This document shows positions 21,095 to 29,144 of a DNA stretch of 45,457 nt, in pieces. The stretch's first letter is position 1, and every line of letters starts with the position of its first letter. Position numbers and translations under genes: made by a program. This DNA is from a virus, in the IMG/VR virus record IMGVR_UViG_3300020463_001463, positions 1 to 45,457 of that record, one strand, 5' to 3'. The notes beneath the pieces were generated by a model. That model was not told where the DNA came from, ran no database searches, and saw only the letters and a program-made list of their open reading frames with translations.

Positions 21095-23794
21095 TTAGTT
21101 CCAATCGAATAAACTATCGAATGTAGTTTTATCTTCAGCTTTTGCAAGATCCCAATTCATTACACCTAATAAGTTTTCAATCTTTTTAGTAATAATACCC
21201 TGCTCCATTGTATCTGTATCAAATGGAAGTTCTTTATACCATTCGGGCAAACGAGTTTCGTCTGTAGGATAACCAATACTAGTAAAGCCCATTGGATTAT
21301 CTTTTAGTTTACAAACAATGGTCTTCATACCATCCATAATTTCCATACTATACTTGTCACCATTCATTCTACGCATTCTGTTGTAGTTGATAGCCGCTCT
21401 AACATGACCTGGCATATTGCTTTTGCCTTTATATACTTCGTCTCTAGTTTTTGGATCAATCATATACTCACTGTTATAGTAGTGTGTAAGTTTATTCACA
21501 CGTTTAGGTGTACCTTTAAGCCAAGCTGGCATATTTCTAAACTCACTACGAAACTCAATAATGCGTTCAATGATCTCATCTTCTTTAGATCCTGTTAGTG
21601 TTTTTAGTAACAGTTCACTCAAGAAGTCTTGCATAAATGCTGGCGTGTCTGACCTTTTGAGGTCCAGGCCCATTGCTTTTATTTTGCCTGGCTTATCATC
21701 TTTATCTTCTCTATGACCTTCATTGTCATACACTAAAATAGCATAACGTTTCTTTGTTATGTATATACCAGCAGTTGCACTTACTTCTCTAGCCGCCGCG
21801 ATTATTTCGCCTTGCTCTCTGTTTTGAACGTTGTGTGCAGTTGCCATATAATCTGGAAATGTTTCGTTGGCTTGTTCGCATACAGTTTCATAAAGTTCTG
21901 TTACTCTGTCTTTGTCCCATGCAAACTCACCACTTTCTATTTGCGATTTAAATACAGGGTAAGCACTAAAGTATACACTATCAGTATCGCCATAGATAAT
22001 ACTATCTCCAATATGATCATAAATTCCTGTGAAAAGTTCATTTACCTTTGCTCCCATGTGTCTTGCAATAGTTCTACCTGTGAGTGTTGTGCTTTGTCCC
22101 ATGCGAGGATCATTAAATCTACTACCAGGATTCAACAACGCACCATATAAACTATTCAAGTTAATCTTTTTAACCAGCTGACGCTTGTCCCAATATGCAG
22201 TTTTTTCCACATCACCTGCACTTTGATGTTCACGCATATTCTTTTGCAGTATTTTACGTTCAGCATACCAGCGTTCTAATAGTCCAGGAATAATACCTTT
22301 CTTAGTTTGATCAAGTATTGTACCATTACTACTCAATACCCAAGGTTGATCACTTTCAAATATTATTTGATACAGTTCTTTACCTGTACCTTGCAGTTCT
22401 TCACCATTCTCAAAGTCAATGTACAACAATGTTTCGTCATTCTTTTCAATAACAAGTTCATACTCTGGACAAGCAAACTTGCCTTCCCATGCACTTGCAA
22501 CTATCCATTTGTGTTCATTTAACATTGGCACAGTTAGTGTGTGTCTAATTTGACCTACAATAGTTTCTGTACTCATGTTCAAGCTACGCAAGATACTAGG
22601 ATATAGACTGTTCAAGTCCATACTGCCTATCCATTCATGAAAGCCTTTCTTTGGAGTTGCGACATAAGCACCTGCCGCCGTACATGTTTGCGGATAATGT
22701 TTTTGTGTTTTGTCATGTTGTTTATCTGGACAAATAAGTCCTCTGCTATGTGCTTCATTGAGAATAGCTTGATCTGTAACTGCAACTGCACCCATTGTTG
22801 TTTGTACAAGAACTGTGTTGTCATGTGCAATAACATTTGCTAAGTCAATAAACTGTAGCTTCTTATCCATGCGTACCAGCAAGTCAACATCTTGTCTTGA
22901 ATATGTAATAAATGTTTCAAAGTCGTTGTTGTACAGTTGATCCAGTGTGCCTTGGTATTCTGTTTTGCGTTCACCAAGTTCATATTCACCAATAGCATCC
23001 AAACTGTAACTGTGCATTTCATGGTATGTATACTTGCGATACAATTCCATATAATCCAAGTGCAGTCTACCCACTGTATCATATGTTTCTTGTGCTTTAC
23101 CATAACGTTCAAACTCACGTCTGTTGGGATATTTGCCCCACAAACAAAAACGTCTTGTATGCTCTTTACCAAGAACTCTTGCTATGCGATTAACCAAGTA
23201 CGGAATATCAAAGCCTTCACTGTTCCAACCACTCATTACATCTGCATCATCAATCAGTTGTAAGAATGTGTCTAGCATTTCGTCTTCTGTGTCTAGCAGG
23301 ATTGTATCTTCAAATCTATCTACAATAGTTTGTGCATCTGCTTTTGTAAGTGTCTTGGGCTTGTTTACCAAACATATAGTTTTACCTATCCAATCCAAGT
23401 GTACACTGATTGCAGTTACAGGATTAAACGGATCGCTGGGATCTGCAAAGCCTTTCTCAGGATCAAAGTCAACCTCAATATCAAAAAATGCTTGTTGTAG
23501 TTTTGGAGTGTCAGCACCCAAATAGTTATCAGCTAAACATCTAAACACAGGGTTAACATCACTTTCAAATAGCCGGTGACTGCTATACATTTTCTTTTCT
23601 TTTTTGAATTGTTTACCACTAGTAGTTACTACACGATCCAATCTGTCACCAAATATACTTTCAAACTTGCCACGACTGTCTTTGTAATAGAAAACATAAC
23701 GTGCAGGATATTCTCTGAACACACGTTTTCCGTCAACACGTTCTACAACATGTATTACATCTTTGTCTCTGTCAATAAGTGCATCGATATACAT
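21095..23794 (-). CDS. gp43: DNA polymerase, family B (T4 gp43-like)
   Basis: Replicative polymerase of 899 residues, against 898 in T4. The proofreading domain shows Exo I FFDIEVDF (103-110), Exo II SGWNSEGFDIPYL (188-200) and Exo III YSRQD (298-302). The polymerase domain shows motif A SMDLNSLYPSILR (391-403), motif B KKINLNSLYGALLN, and motif C IYGDTDSVYF. The C-terminus TTFDSLFDWN is like the T4 clamp-binding peptide (S-L-F-D-M-F). All catalytic aspartates are intact and no intein or split is seen. The gene overlaps the FNR gene as TAATG and is followed one base after its stop by the oxygenase ATG. Confidence 0.97.
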   Translation of the reverse strand: MYIDALIDRDKDVIHVVERVDGKRVFREYPARYVFYYKDSRGKFESIFGDRLDRVVTTSGKQFKKEKKMYSSHRLFESDVNPVFRCLADNYLGADTPKLQQAFFDIEVDFDPEKGFADPSDPFNPVTAISVHLDWIGKTICLVNKPKTLTKADAQTIVDRFEDTILLDTEDEMLDTFLQLIDDADVMSGWNSEGFDIPYLVNRIARVLGKEHTRRFCLWGKYPNRREFERYGKAQETYDTVGRLHLDYMELYRKYTYHEMHSYSLDAIGEYELGERKTEYQGTLDQLYNNDFETFITYSRQDVDLLVRMDKKLQFIDLANVIAHDNTVLVQTTMGAVAVTDQAILNEAHSRGLICPDKQHDKTQKHYPQTCTAAGAYVATPKKGFHEWIGSMDLNSLYPSILRSLNMSTETIVGQIRHTLTVPMLNEHKWIVASAWEGKFACPEYELVIEKNDETLLYIDFENGEELQGTGKELYQIIFESDQPWVLSSNGTILDQTKKGIIPGLLERWYAERKILQKNMREHQSAGDVEKTAYWDKRQLVKKINLNSLYGALLNPGSRFNDPRMGQSTTLTGRTIARHMGAKVNELFTGIYDHIGDSIIYGDTDSVYFSAYPVFKSQIESGEFAWDKDRVTELYETVCEQANETFPDYMATAHNVQNREQGEIIAAAREVSATAGIYITKKRYAILVYDNEGHREDKDDKPGKIKAMGLDLKRSDTPAFMQDFLSELLLKTLTGSKEDEIIERIIEFRSEFRNMPAWLKGTPKRVNKLTHYYNSEYMIDPKTRDEVYKGKSNMPGHVRAAINYNRMRRMNGDKYSMEIMDGMKTIVCKLKDNPMGFTSIGYPTDETRLPEWYKELPFDTDTMEQGIITKKIENLLGVMNWDLAKAEDKTTFDSLFDWN

Positions 23795-24492
23795 TAGCCG
23801 ACAAATGCCCTTTCTTGTACAAATGTACCTTGTGTTTTTTTATTACCTTCACTAAAACCTAGTGAGTTAAAATATTCTTTGAGATCGTTGTTAAATCCGA
23901 TACTTCCACATAACATTATACGTTGTTCTGTAGGATTGTCAATAGTTAGTGTACCATCTTCCATAAACTTTTGTATACGTCCTTGTAGTTCAGCTGGCTC
24001 TTGTGTAACTGTGCTGATGTATTCGATTGGCATCTCATTCAAGAAGTCTCGGTAACAATCCTGCTCCGCATGTAGTCTTGTAGTCCAAGTTACTGTAATA
24101 TTCTCAAACAAATCATACGTTTCCGGCTCACGCAACAAACTAATAAACGGAGCAATACCAGTACCACTTGCCATCATTACTAAGTGTCCACCTAGTTCTA
24201 AATTAGCAAGTATAAGTGTACCAGTGGGCTTATCACCTACTTTTACAGTATCGCCCACTTTTACATGTTGTAGTTTGCTAGTAAGTGGTCCGTCTTGTAC
24301 TTTGATACTATAAAACTCTAAGTAATCATCGTAAGGTCCGCTTGTAATGCTATATGCTCTATTAGGAGCATCTTCTAAACCTATCATAACAAACTCTCCC
24401 GCAGTAAATCTATAACTGCGGGGTCGTTCTAAACGTATTCTAAATAATTTGTCTGTGTAATGTTGTACTTCGGTAACCTGTAAGTCCAGCAT
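23794..24492 (-). CDS. Ferredoxin/flavodoxin-NADP reductase-like protein
   Basis: FAD/NAD(P)-binding reductase of 232 residues: FAD motif NRAYSITSG (44-52, R-x-Y-S), MASGTGIAPFISLL (107-120, pyridine-nucleotide site) and the C-terminal IMLCGSIGFNNDLKEYF, which matches the C-G-S/N-x-x-M/N-x-x-D motif of bacterial flavodoxin reductases (Fpr). It shuttles electrons between NADPH and flavodoxin or ferredoxin. It sits directly upstream of the polymerase. A partner flavodoxin is encoded at 2809-3309, so the phage carries both halves of a reducing chain. Confidence 0.9.
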   Translation of the reverse strand: MLDLQVTEVQHYTDKLFRIRLERPRSYRFTAGEFVMIGLEDAPNRAYSITSGPYDDYLEFYSIKVQDGPLTSKLQHVKVGDTVKVGDKPTGTLILANLELGGHLVMMASGTGIAPFISLLREPETYDLFENITVTWTTRLHAEQDCYRDFLNEMPIEYISTVTQEPAELQGRIQKFMEDGTLTIDNPTEQRIMLCGSIGFNNDLKEYFNSLGFSEGNKKTQGTFVQERAFVG

Positions 24493-24752
24493 TAAGTGTC
24501 TCTACCTACTGCTTGGAGTACTTCTTCAACTGCACTAAAACTATCTTGTACTTGTGCAAATTCATTCTTATATGCAATTCTAATTGCTTTGTTTAGTGTA
24601 GCTGGCTTCATGTCCATTTCTTCACTAATAGCTTTTACTGTGTCTTTGAGACCTTCTCTTAGTGCCTCAACTTCTCCAGTAACTTGAATACCTTCATTCA
24701 TTAACTGTTTTAGTTTAGCAATTTCTGTTGGATTGAATGATCGTATTGGCAT
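24492..24752 (-). CDS. DsbA-like double-stranded DNA-binding protein
   Basis: An 86-residue all-helical protein: IAKLKQLMNEGIQVTGEVEA, then LREGLKDTVKAISEEMDMKP and ATLNKAIRIAYKNEFAQ. The arrangement resembles T4 DsbA, an 89-residue late-transcription dsDNA-binding protein, and I recognise the D-T-V-K-A-I-(A/S)-E-E pattern from marine T4-like phages. This is similarity by pattern only. ATG 24752, TAATG overlap with the FNR gene. Confidence 0.6.
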   Translation of the reverse strand: MPIRSFNPTEIAKLKQLMNEGIQVTGEVEALREGLKDTVKAISEEMDMKPATLNKAIRIAYKNEFAQVQDSFSAVEEVLQAVGRDT

Positions 24753-24755
24753 AGT

Positions 24756-25400
24756 TTACTCCTTTGGTTGTACGTTCCATTTTACTATATTAAAGCTCAT
24801 GCTTACTCTTGTAACATCTTCTGTATGGAACGGATATGCAATATGTTTTAACTGACTAGGAAAAAGCAAAATATCTCCTGTGCTAGGAACTATCTTATGC
24901 GATCCTGTTCCTCCTAAGTCTCCTGACCCGTATACAAATTCAATTTGCCCAGGACAGTTCATGTTAGTATCTTTTGTGTATTCTTCTTGTTCAATCTCTT
25001 TGGGTATATCGATATACACAACACTACTGATTTCACCTATGTGTTCATGACATGGTTGAAATTCTCCAGCACGTTGATAATTTATCCAAGGCCCCTTCCC
25101 CAAATCAAAGTTTACATTAGAAAAATCTGGCTCTTGTTCCGGTAATACATATAACTGGTTTCGGCGTTGCCATTCATGCTTTGCATAGTTTCTAATATGA
25201 GGCTGTAACAAACCTAAAAACTTTTGTATATCTTTAACTTCAGCTGACATATGATCTTTCATTATGCCTACTAAAGATTTACCCATGCGTTTGTTTGCTT
25301 CAAGCGTATCTTTGGATACTTGCTGTAAATAATCTACTTCTTCTTCAGTAAATTTACCGTGATAAATTGTAGGGCCGAAAGGTCTAATGTAATCGGGCAA
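24756..25400 (-). CDS. 2-oxoglutarate/Fe(II) oxygenase, prolyl-hydroxylase-like
   Basis: A 214-residue oxygenase with the iron site in WINYQRAGEFQPCHEHIGE (105-123, H118/H120), VVYIDIP, and the distal GDILLFPSQLKHIAYPF with a histidine and T-R-V-S-M-S-F-N arginine. It belongs with small phage P4H-type oxygenases. Start TTG at 25400 with AAGGAAAG about eight bases upstream; no ATG lies near. It heads the left-running replication group after the lysis block. Substrate unknown. Confidence 0.82.
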   Translation of the reverse strand: MPDYIRPFGPTIYHGKFTEEEVDYLQQVSKDTLEANKRMGKSLVGIMKDHMSAEVKDIQKFLGLLQPHIRNYAKHEWQRRNQLYVLPEQEPDFSNVNFDLGKGPWINYQRAGEFQPCHEHIGEISSVVYIDIPKEIEQEEYTKDTNMNCPGQIEFVYGSGDLGGTGSHKIVPSTGDILLFPSQLKHIAYPFHTEDVTRVSMSFNIVKWNVQPKE

Positions 25401-25440
25401 TTTGCTTTCCTTTAGTTACATTTAATAATATACAGAATTT
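25401..25440 (-). promoter_or_regulatory. Possible promoter region between lysis and replication blocks
   Basis: This 40-base gap is one of few in the window. On the minus strand it contains TATATTATTAAATG, a fair -10-like element, upstream of the TTG of the oxygenase gene and of the ribosome site AAGGAAAG. No matching -35 is certain. It marks the border between the lysis and replication blocks, so a promoter here would make sense. Confidence 0.3.
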
Positions 25441-25917
25441 TTACTTAGATGTCAATGATTCTTTTATTCTATCGCTAAGTTTTTTATCCAACGCTTTGAT
25501 CTGTGAATCAATTTCTTCCCAAATAGCTTCGTCTTCAGCTTGAAGTTCGTCGATCCATTGTTCATGTTGTATTAGCAACTTTTGTAAATCTGCTACTAGG
25601 TTTGATATCTTTGTATCAGTATACTCACCCAGATTCTCTACACGGGTATCAGTATGTTGACCAGCTTTGTCAACTTGTGCTAGAACATCTAGCATAGCAT
25701 CTTTTGTTTTATCACTAAGTTCTTGTATGTCTTTTTTGAGTTGCTCAACATCGTTGATAAGTGTAACTTCTTTCTCAACTTCTGTCCTTGCGGTTAGTTC
25801 AGCTACTTCACTTTTTAGTGTGTCTATTGTTTGTGATTGCTGTGCTATCCACCATACAAAACCTGATACTTGTAGTACAATAGCTATAACAATACCTATA
25901 CTAAATTTAGCGTTCAT
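25441..25917 (-). CDS. Membrane-anchored coiled-coil protein, spanin-like candidate
   Basis: A 158-residue protein with an N-terminal membrane segment (about 5-26, FSIGIVIAIVLQVSGFVWWI) followed by a long, almost uninterrupted coiled coil (30-155) rich in E, K, D and Q. That plan (N-in anchor, periplasmic coiled coil) fits an inner-membrane spanin such as Rz, and the gene is in the lysis block. No outer-membrane spanin lipoprotein is recognised beside it. A tail-fibre or virion role is possible. ATGA coupling to the upstream gene. Confidence 0.6.
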   Translation of the reverse strand: MNAKFSIGIVIAIVLQVSGFVWWIAQQSQTIDTLKSEVAELTARTEVEKEVTLINDVEQLKKDIQELSDKTKDAMLDVLAQVDKAGQHTDTRVENLGEYTDTKISNLVADLQKLLIQHEQWIDELQAEDEAIWEEIDSQIKALDKKLSDRIKESLTSK

Positions 25918-26198
25918 TTTTTCTTCCTTTCGATCTTTTGAATACGACTTTCCAATTCATCAATCTTTGCTGTAATTTTAGGATAACGTTTACGCCAAGC
26001 ATCTTCTGGTTGCTCTAACCAAGTAAGCCCCCAACGTTTAACAAGGTAATCTACTATACGATCCACTTGTGCATAAAACCATAACCCAATTCGTGTGGTA
26101 CTGATGTATGCGATAAAAATTGCTCCACCTATGCTTCCAGCCAGAGCTGTGTATATCCACAACCTATCAGTTGCCATACGTTCAATCATTTCCCACAT
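25914..26198 (-). CDS. Small membrane protein of the lysis block, 94 aa
   Basis: One clear membrane segment at about 13-33 (WIYTALAGSIGGAIFIAYIS), a possible second weak one, and a basic helical tail (KITAKIDELESRIQKIERKKK is strongly charged). ATG 26198 overlaps the DUF6356 stop as TAATG. Possibly a holin or regulator of lysis, but this is position-based. Confidence 0.6.
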   Translation of the reverse strand: MWEMIERMATDRLWIYTALAGSIGGAIFIAYISTTRIGLWFYAQVDRIVDYLVKRWGLTWLEQPEDAWRKRYPKITAKIDELESRIQKIERKKK

Positions 26199-26392
26199 TA
26201 TTTTCTACTTTCTAATACTTCTTTGCATTTGTCACTAGCGTATGTAGTGAACCAGCGTGGAGCAAACGCATGAATAAAACATGCGTATGCCGCCTTCTCA
26301 AGTTGCCAAGACACCCAGCAAGCACGTTTAAAGTGTTGCCAGCGTGTCTCACCAACCTCTTCTAAATGTAATTTACATTTCTTGCTGAACAT
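26198..26392 (-). CDS. DUF6356-like small protein, 64 aa
   Basis: The pattern H-L-E-E-V-G-E-T-R-W-Q-H, a middle L-E-K-A-A-Y-A-C-F-I-H-A-F-A-P-R-W-F, and the ending S-D-K-C-K-E-V-L matches DUF6356, a short family with a semi-hydrophobic helix and conserved histidines, function unknown. It overlaps both neighbours as TAATG. Found here within the lysis block. Confidence 0.7.
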   Translation of the reverse strand: MFSKKCKLHLEEVGETRWQHFKRACWVSWQLEKAAYACFIHAFAPRWFTTYASDKCKEVLESRK

Positions 26393-26553
26393 TATTCAGC
26401 TTTCCAAATAGTCCAAGCACCATATGCTATTGCGGCTATGGCGGCAATTTTAATAAAACCAGTTGCAAATAACGCAATTAGTCCCATTGCTATCATAACG
26501 CCACCATCCCATGTGGTACGCTCACCTATTCGTGATTTAATCCAATCCATCAT
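26392..26553 (-). CDS. Small membrane protein, 53 aa, holin candidate
   Basis: Frame from ATG 26553, overlapping the endolysin stop as TAATG, to a TAA overlapping the next ATG. After a basic start (DWIKSRIGERTTWDGG) it has a hydrophobic stretch of about 33 residues (18-50) that could span once or form a hairpin. Small size, one or two spans and position straight after the endolysin make it a holin candidate; function is not shown by sequence. Confidence 0.65.
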   Translation of the reverse strand: MMDWIKSRIGERTTWDGGVMIAMGLIALFATGFIKIAAIAAIAYGAWTIWKAE

Positions 26554-27395
26554 TATTTTATTCCCATTGCGGCAAGAGTAGCTTTGCCTACTATACCATC
26601 AGGTACTAGTCCTCTGCTCTTTTGCCATTGCATAACCGCGGCTTCAGTTCCTGGACCAAAGTCACCGTCTGCTCCTATGCCCAAGGCTTTTTGAACTGCT
26701 TTAACAGTTTCACCTTTGCTTCCTTTGCGTACTGTACTGTGTACTACTTTTGGAGGTTCCCATGTACCACCTAGCACTTCGAGTGCGTGGGCATAATGCT
26801 TTTTACGGTCTTCTAATCCAATAGTTCCACCGTTAATACGCTTTGTCATTGTGATGATATCTTGTGCATCACAATACTTGTTAATCTTGTTTGTTTTCCA
26901 ATACCAACAAGCACTTTCTAAAGCACCTGGTTTGGTCTTAATATACTTGATAGCTTGTTCAGCTGTATAGCCAAGTGTTTTACCAAATTGAGTGTAGTTG
27001 TATCTACCCGTCAATTGAATAATACCTCGACCTCTGAAGCGCCAACCGTCGCCGCTATCTGTATCACCATTTTCCATTCTATTAGCATAAACAATATTTG
27101 CAATTTTTTCTGGCTGTCTATGATAAGGTTTGCTGTCTCTGCCAGCCCTTACAAAATACTTGCCAAATACTGCATCTAATGCTTTGCTACTGTAGTTTAG
27201 GTTTTCTTCAATAATTCTGAAGTTAGCACTTTCGTGGCAACACTGTGCCAAAAAGCCTGCTACTCTGTTTACCGTGTTAATCTCATAGTAAGGAAGTATT
27301 TCTTCCATTGCTTCGTACCATTGATTAGCTTCGTTATTACCGTGTAGAAGTTCTATAACTTGGTCTTCGGTAAAGTTAAATTCAAACTTACTCAT
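26553..27395 (-). CDS. Endolysin: GH19 chitinase-like domain plus peptidoglycan-binding domain
   Basis: A 280-residue lysin. Residues about 10-205 form a glycoside hydrolase 19 domain: GFLAQCCHESANFR with the catalytic glutamate E55, FRGRGIIQLTGRYNY and the MTKRINGG region. Residues about 216-278 are a PG_binding_1 domain (GETVKAVQKALGIGADGDFG and VDG-type repeat PDGIVGKATLAAMG). It has no signal peptide, so it needs a holin to reach the wall. ATG 27395 with AAGGAAC upstream and a late-promoter-like AATAAATA further up. Confidence 0.93.
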   Translation of the reverse strand: MSKFEFNFTEDQVIELLHGNNEANQWYEAMEEILPYYEINTVNRVAGFLAQCCHESANFRIIEENLNYSSKALDAVFGKYFVRAGRDSKPYHRQPEKIANIVYANRMENGDTDSGDGWRFRGRGIIQLTGRYNYTQFGKTLGYTAEQAIKYIKTKPGALESACWYWKTNKINKYCDAQDIITMTKRINGGTIGLEDRKKHYAHALEVLGGTWEPPKVVHSTVRKGSKGETVKAVQKALGIGADGDFGPGTEAAVMQWQKSRGLVPDGIVGKATLAAMGIK

Positions 27396-27411
27396 GTGGA
27401 GTTCCTTTTGT

Positions 27412-28116
27412 TTACTGTGTATTTATTTTTCTATAGTATCCTAGACGTATATCTCTAAGATTTCCAGCGGCTGTATAGTCTTCTTCTTGTGTACTTAGAT
27501 TAGAAATGAACTCTAAGTGTTGCATATCCGCATAATCATCGCCCTGCCATACCGGATAAATTTCATCACCTACATTGCTTACAAGACATATATCGTTGCC
27601 ACTTCTCAAGTGGATCTCAGTAATCTTATCGCCTTTAAACTCTATGTTTAGTTCTTTGACATCAATATCATGTACCCAACTGGGTAAAGCAATATCTGGT
27701 GGATCAATCATAAGCCAACGATCGAACTTAGTCAAGTTATCTTCGCTTTTGTGAAATCCTTGACAAGCGTTTATAGGTATCCAGTCGTTTTTACCTTTCC
27801 AATTTTTACCACGCTTATAGTCTACGCTATAATGTTCACCTTCAAGCCATTCACACCAAAAGTATCCAGGTGGTATATGATGGTGATTAGATATATCATC
27901 TTTCCAGTTAACATCTAGCCATTTTTTGTGTGCGCCTATACCCATGCCATATGGATTATATACTGGTCTGACTATATACCAACCAGTGTGCTTAACTGGT
28001 ATGCCTGCAGGACCTGCATGATAACCTAAACGCAAACTTACTTCTAATTTATTAAAAATCCATCGGTAGTGTGGATATGCTTCCCAAGCATGATAATCAT
28101 CGATTACTTGATTCAT
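27412..28116 (-). CDS. Protein of 234 aa, unknown, conserved-looking phage protein
   Basis: A soluble protein. RPVYNPYGMGIGAHKKW, IPPGYFWCEWLEGEHYSVDY, and IELRSG-like ITEIHLRSGNDICLV are motifs I associate with an uncharacterised marine-phage family; the glycine-rich loop and acid/histidine stretch are somewhat like ATP-grasp enzymes. No assignment is made. It is coupled to the metallothionein-like gene upstream by ATGA, which is a reason to look at metal binding: the segment N-H-H-H-I-P-P is also present. Confidence 0.7.
   Translation of the reverse strand: MNQVIDDYHAWEAYPHYRWIFNKLEVSLRLGYHAGPAGIPVKHTGWYIVRPVYNPYGMGIGAHKKWLDVNWKDDISNHHHIPPGYFWCEWLEGEHYSVDYKRGKNWKGKNDWIPINACQGFHKSEDNLTKFDRWLMIDPPDIALPSWVHDIDVKELNIEFKGDKITEIHLRSGNDICLVSNVGDEIYPVWQGDDYADMQHLEFISNLSTQEEDYTAAGNLRDIRLGYYRKINTQ
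27420..27427 (-). promoter_or_regulatory. Possible T4-type late promoter before the endolysin
   Basis: The minus strand reads AATAAATA, one mismatch from the T4 late promoter TATAAATA. It lies 25 bases ahead of the endolysin ATG, leaving room for a short leader with AAGGAAC. It overlaps the end of the preceding coding frame, so chance is possible. Confidence 0.35.
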
Positions 28117-28220
28117 TTACAGTGTTTACACTCACACCCCGTACAAACATCATTAGCACAACTTTCACACTGTTTATTACAGTGACAGTTACACCCACAT
28201 TTTTCACATTTACATTCCAT
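28113..28220 (-). CDS. Metallothionein-like cysteine-rich miniprotein, 35 aa
   Basis: A 35-residue frame with 12 cysteines, 2 histidines, no tyrosine, phenylalanine, tryptophan, leucine or isoleucine. Cysteines come as CKC, CEKC, CGC, CNCHC, CESC, CTGC, CEC and a final KHCK, the pattern and composition of a metallothionein: a peptide that wraps around Zn, Cu or Cd clusters. The frame is supported by AGGAAA six bases ahead of ATG 28220, by TAATG overlap with the gene before and ATGA overlap with the gene after. Known metallothionein families differ in exact spacing, so this may be a new type. It would act in the cytoplasm or virion, perhaps storing or buffering metal. Confidence 0.72.
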   Translation of the reverse strand: MECKCEKCGCNCHCNKQCESCANDVCTGCECKHCK

Positions 28221-29143
28221 TACGATTTCCTTGTTGTATTAGAAACGTTTTTGGCTTTCCCTTTGCGATTTTTGTTGGGGTCTTCTCTACGTTTTTTGTT
28301 TACTGCTTTTGCAATAGCTTTTTTGCCGCCTTTGGCTCTTAGACTTGCGGCTCTACTTTTACTTAGACATTTAGGCTTTCCTTCGCCTTTTTTACTGTCT
28401 CCGCATTTACCTATACGTTCGCCTTTTGAATTGTAACGATCCCAGCCGCCTCCGCCAGCACCGCCTTTTTTACCTTTGCCAAACCAGGCTTTAAGATCTT
28501 CATTAACTACATGTCCGCATACAATCGAATGTCCTTCTGCATAAAAAGGATTCTCAGGATCTGCATCACCAGACTCATCTGCCCACCAGTCCAATGAATA
28601 TTTCATACCACGCTCGAACATGTCTTTCATACCAAGTATGCGTTTTTCGTATTCTTCTTTAGTTGGTTCAGCTCTGCCTGCTACAACATCTAATACAAAG
28701 TTTAGTGTAGTTGCATTTGCAGTAAGGCTACCACAACGTGCGCCTACTTCATTTTTAAGATGGTCAATTAGTATACTGCCACTACAATTAGCAAGTTCGT
28801 CACTTAGATCTTCTGGAACTTCTATATCAACATAACAGTATACAAAGTCATAGTGTGGTGCTGGTGATCCATGTAGTATGTATTCATCTCTGCACACAAT
28901 ACGCTTGAATCCGTCTTTATTGTGCCATACAGTTTGCTCATCTGTCATTTCGTCAGGAGCACCAAATGTTTTTTCTAAATGTTTACTGTATTCTGCTGGC
29001 TCTTCATGATCCCATGCACTGTACTTACCACCAACATCTTCTCGCTTAACACAGTTAGGCACACGTTTTCCGAACATAGTTTTCATGCCCTTCTTCTCGT
29101 AACCTTTCCAACATTTTTCTGTTAAGATTTCTTCTATCAGCAT
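28220..29143 (-). CDS. Putative head-associated protein with basic Cys-containing tail, 307 aa
   Basis: Begins with a leader MLIEEILTE (L-T-E at 7-9) followed by a basic Cys-pair module from C11 to C31 (CWKGYEKKGMKTMFGKR is the core). The middle (about 40-215) is an acidic globular domain of unknown type. The C-terminal 80 residues are glycine then lysine/arginine rich: GGAGGGGWDRYNSKGER, K-C-G-D-S-K-K, P-K-C-L-S-K-S-R-A-A-S-L-R, ending in K-K-R-R-E-D-P-N. Such tails are seen in phage proteins carried in the head and probably bind DNA. DUF5872-like; tentative. Confidence 0.7.
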   Translation of the reverse strand: MLIEEILTEKCWKGYEKKGMKTMFGKRVPNCVKREDVGGKYSAWDHEEPAEYSKHLEKTFGAPDEMTDEQTVWHNKDGFKRIVCRDEYILHGSPAPHYDFVYCYVDIEVPEDLSDELANCSGSILIDHLKNEVGARCGSLTANATTLNFVLDVVAGRAEPTKEEYEKRILGMKDMFERGMKYSLDWWADESGDADPENPFYAEGHSIVCGHVVNEDLKAWFGKGKKGGAGGGGWDRYNSKGERIGKCGDSKKGEGKPKCLSKSRAASLRAKGGKKAIAKAVNKKRREDPNKNRKGKAKNVSNTTRKS

Positions 29144-29144
29144 G

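Noticed and set aside
28071-28436. A 121-codon plus-strand frame, and others like it at 32072-32413 and 34868-35137
   Set aside because: They lie opposite certain minus-strand genes, have low-complexity products and no ribosome sites; they are mirror frames.
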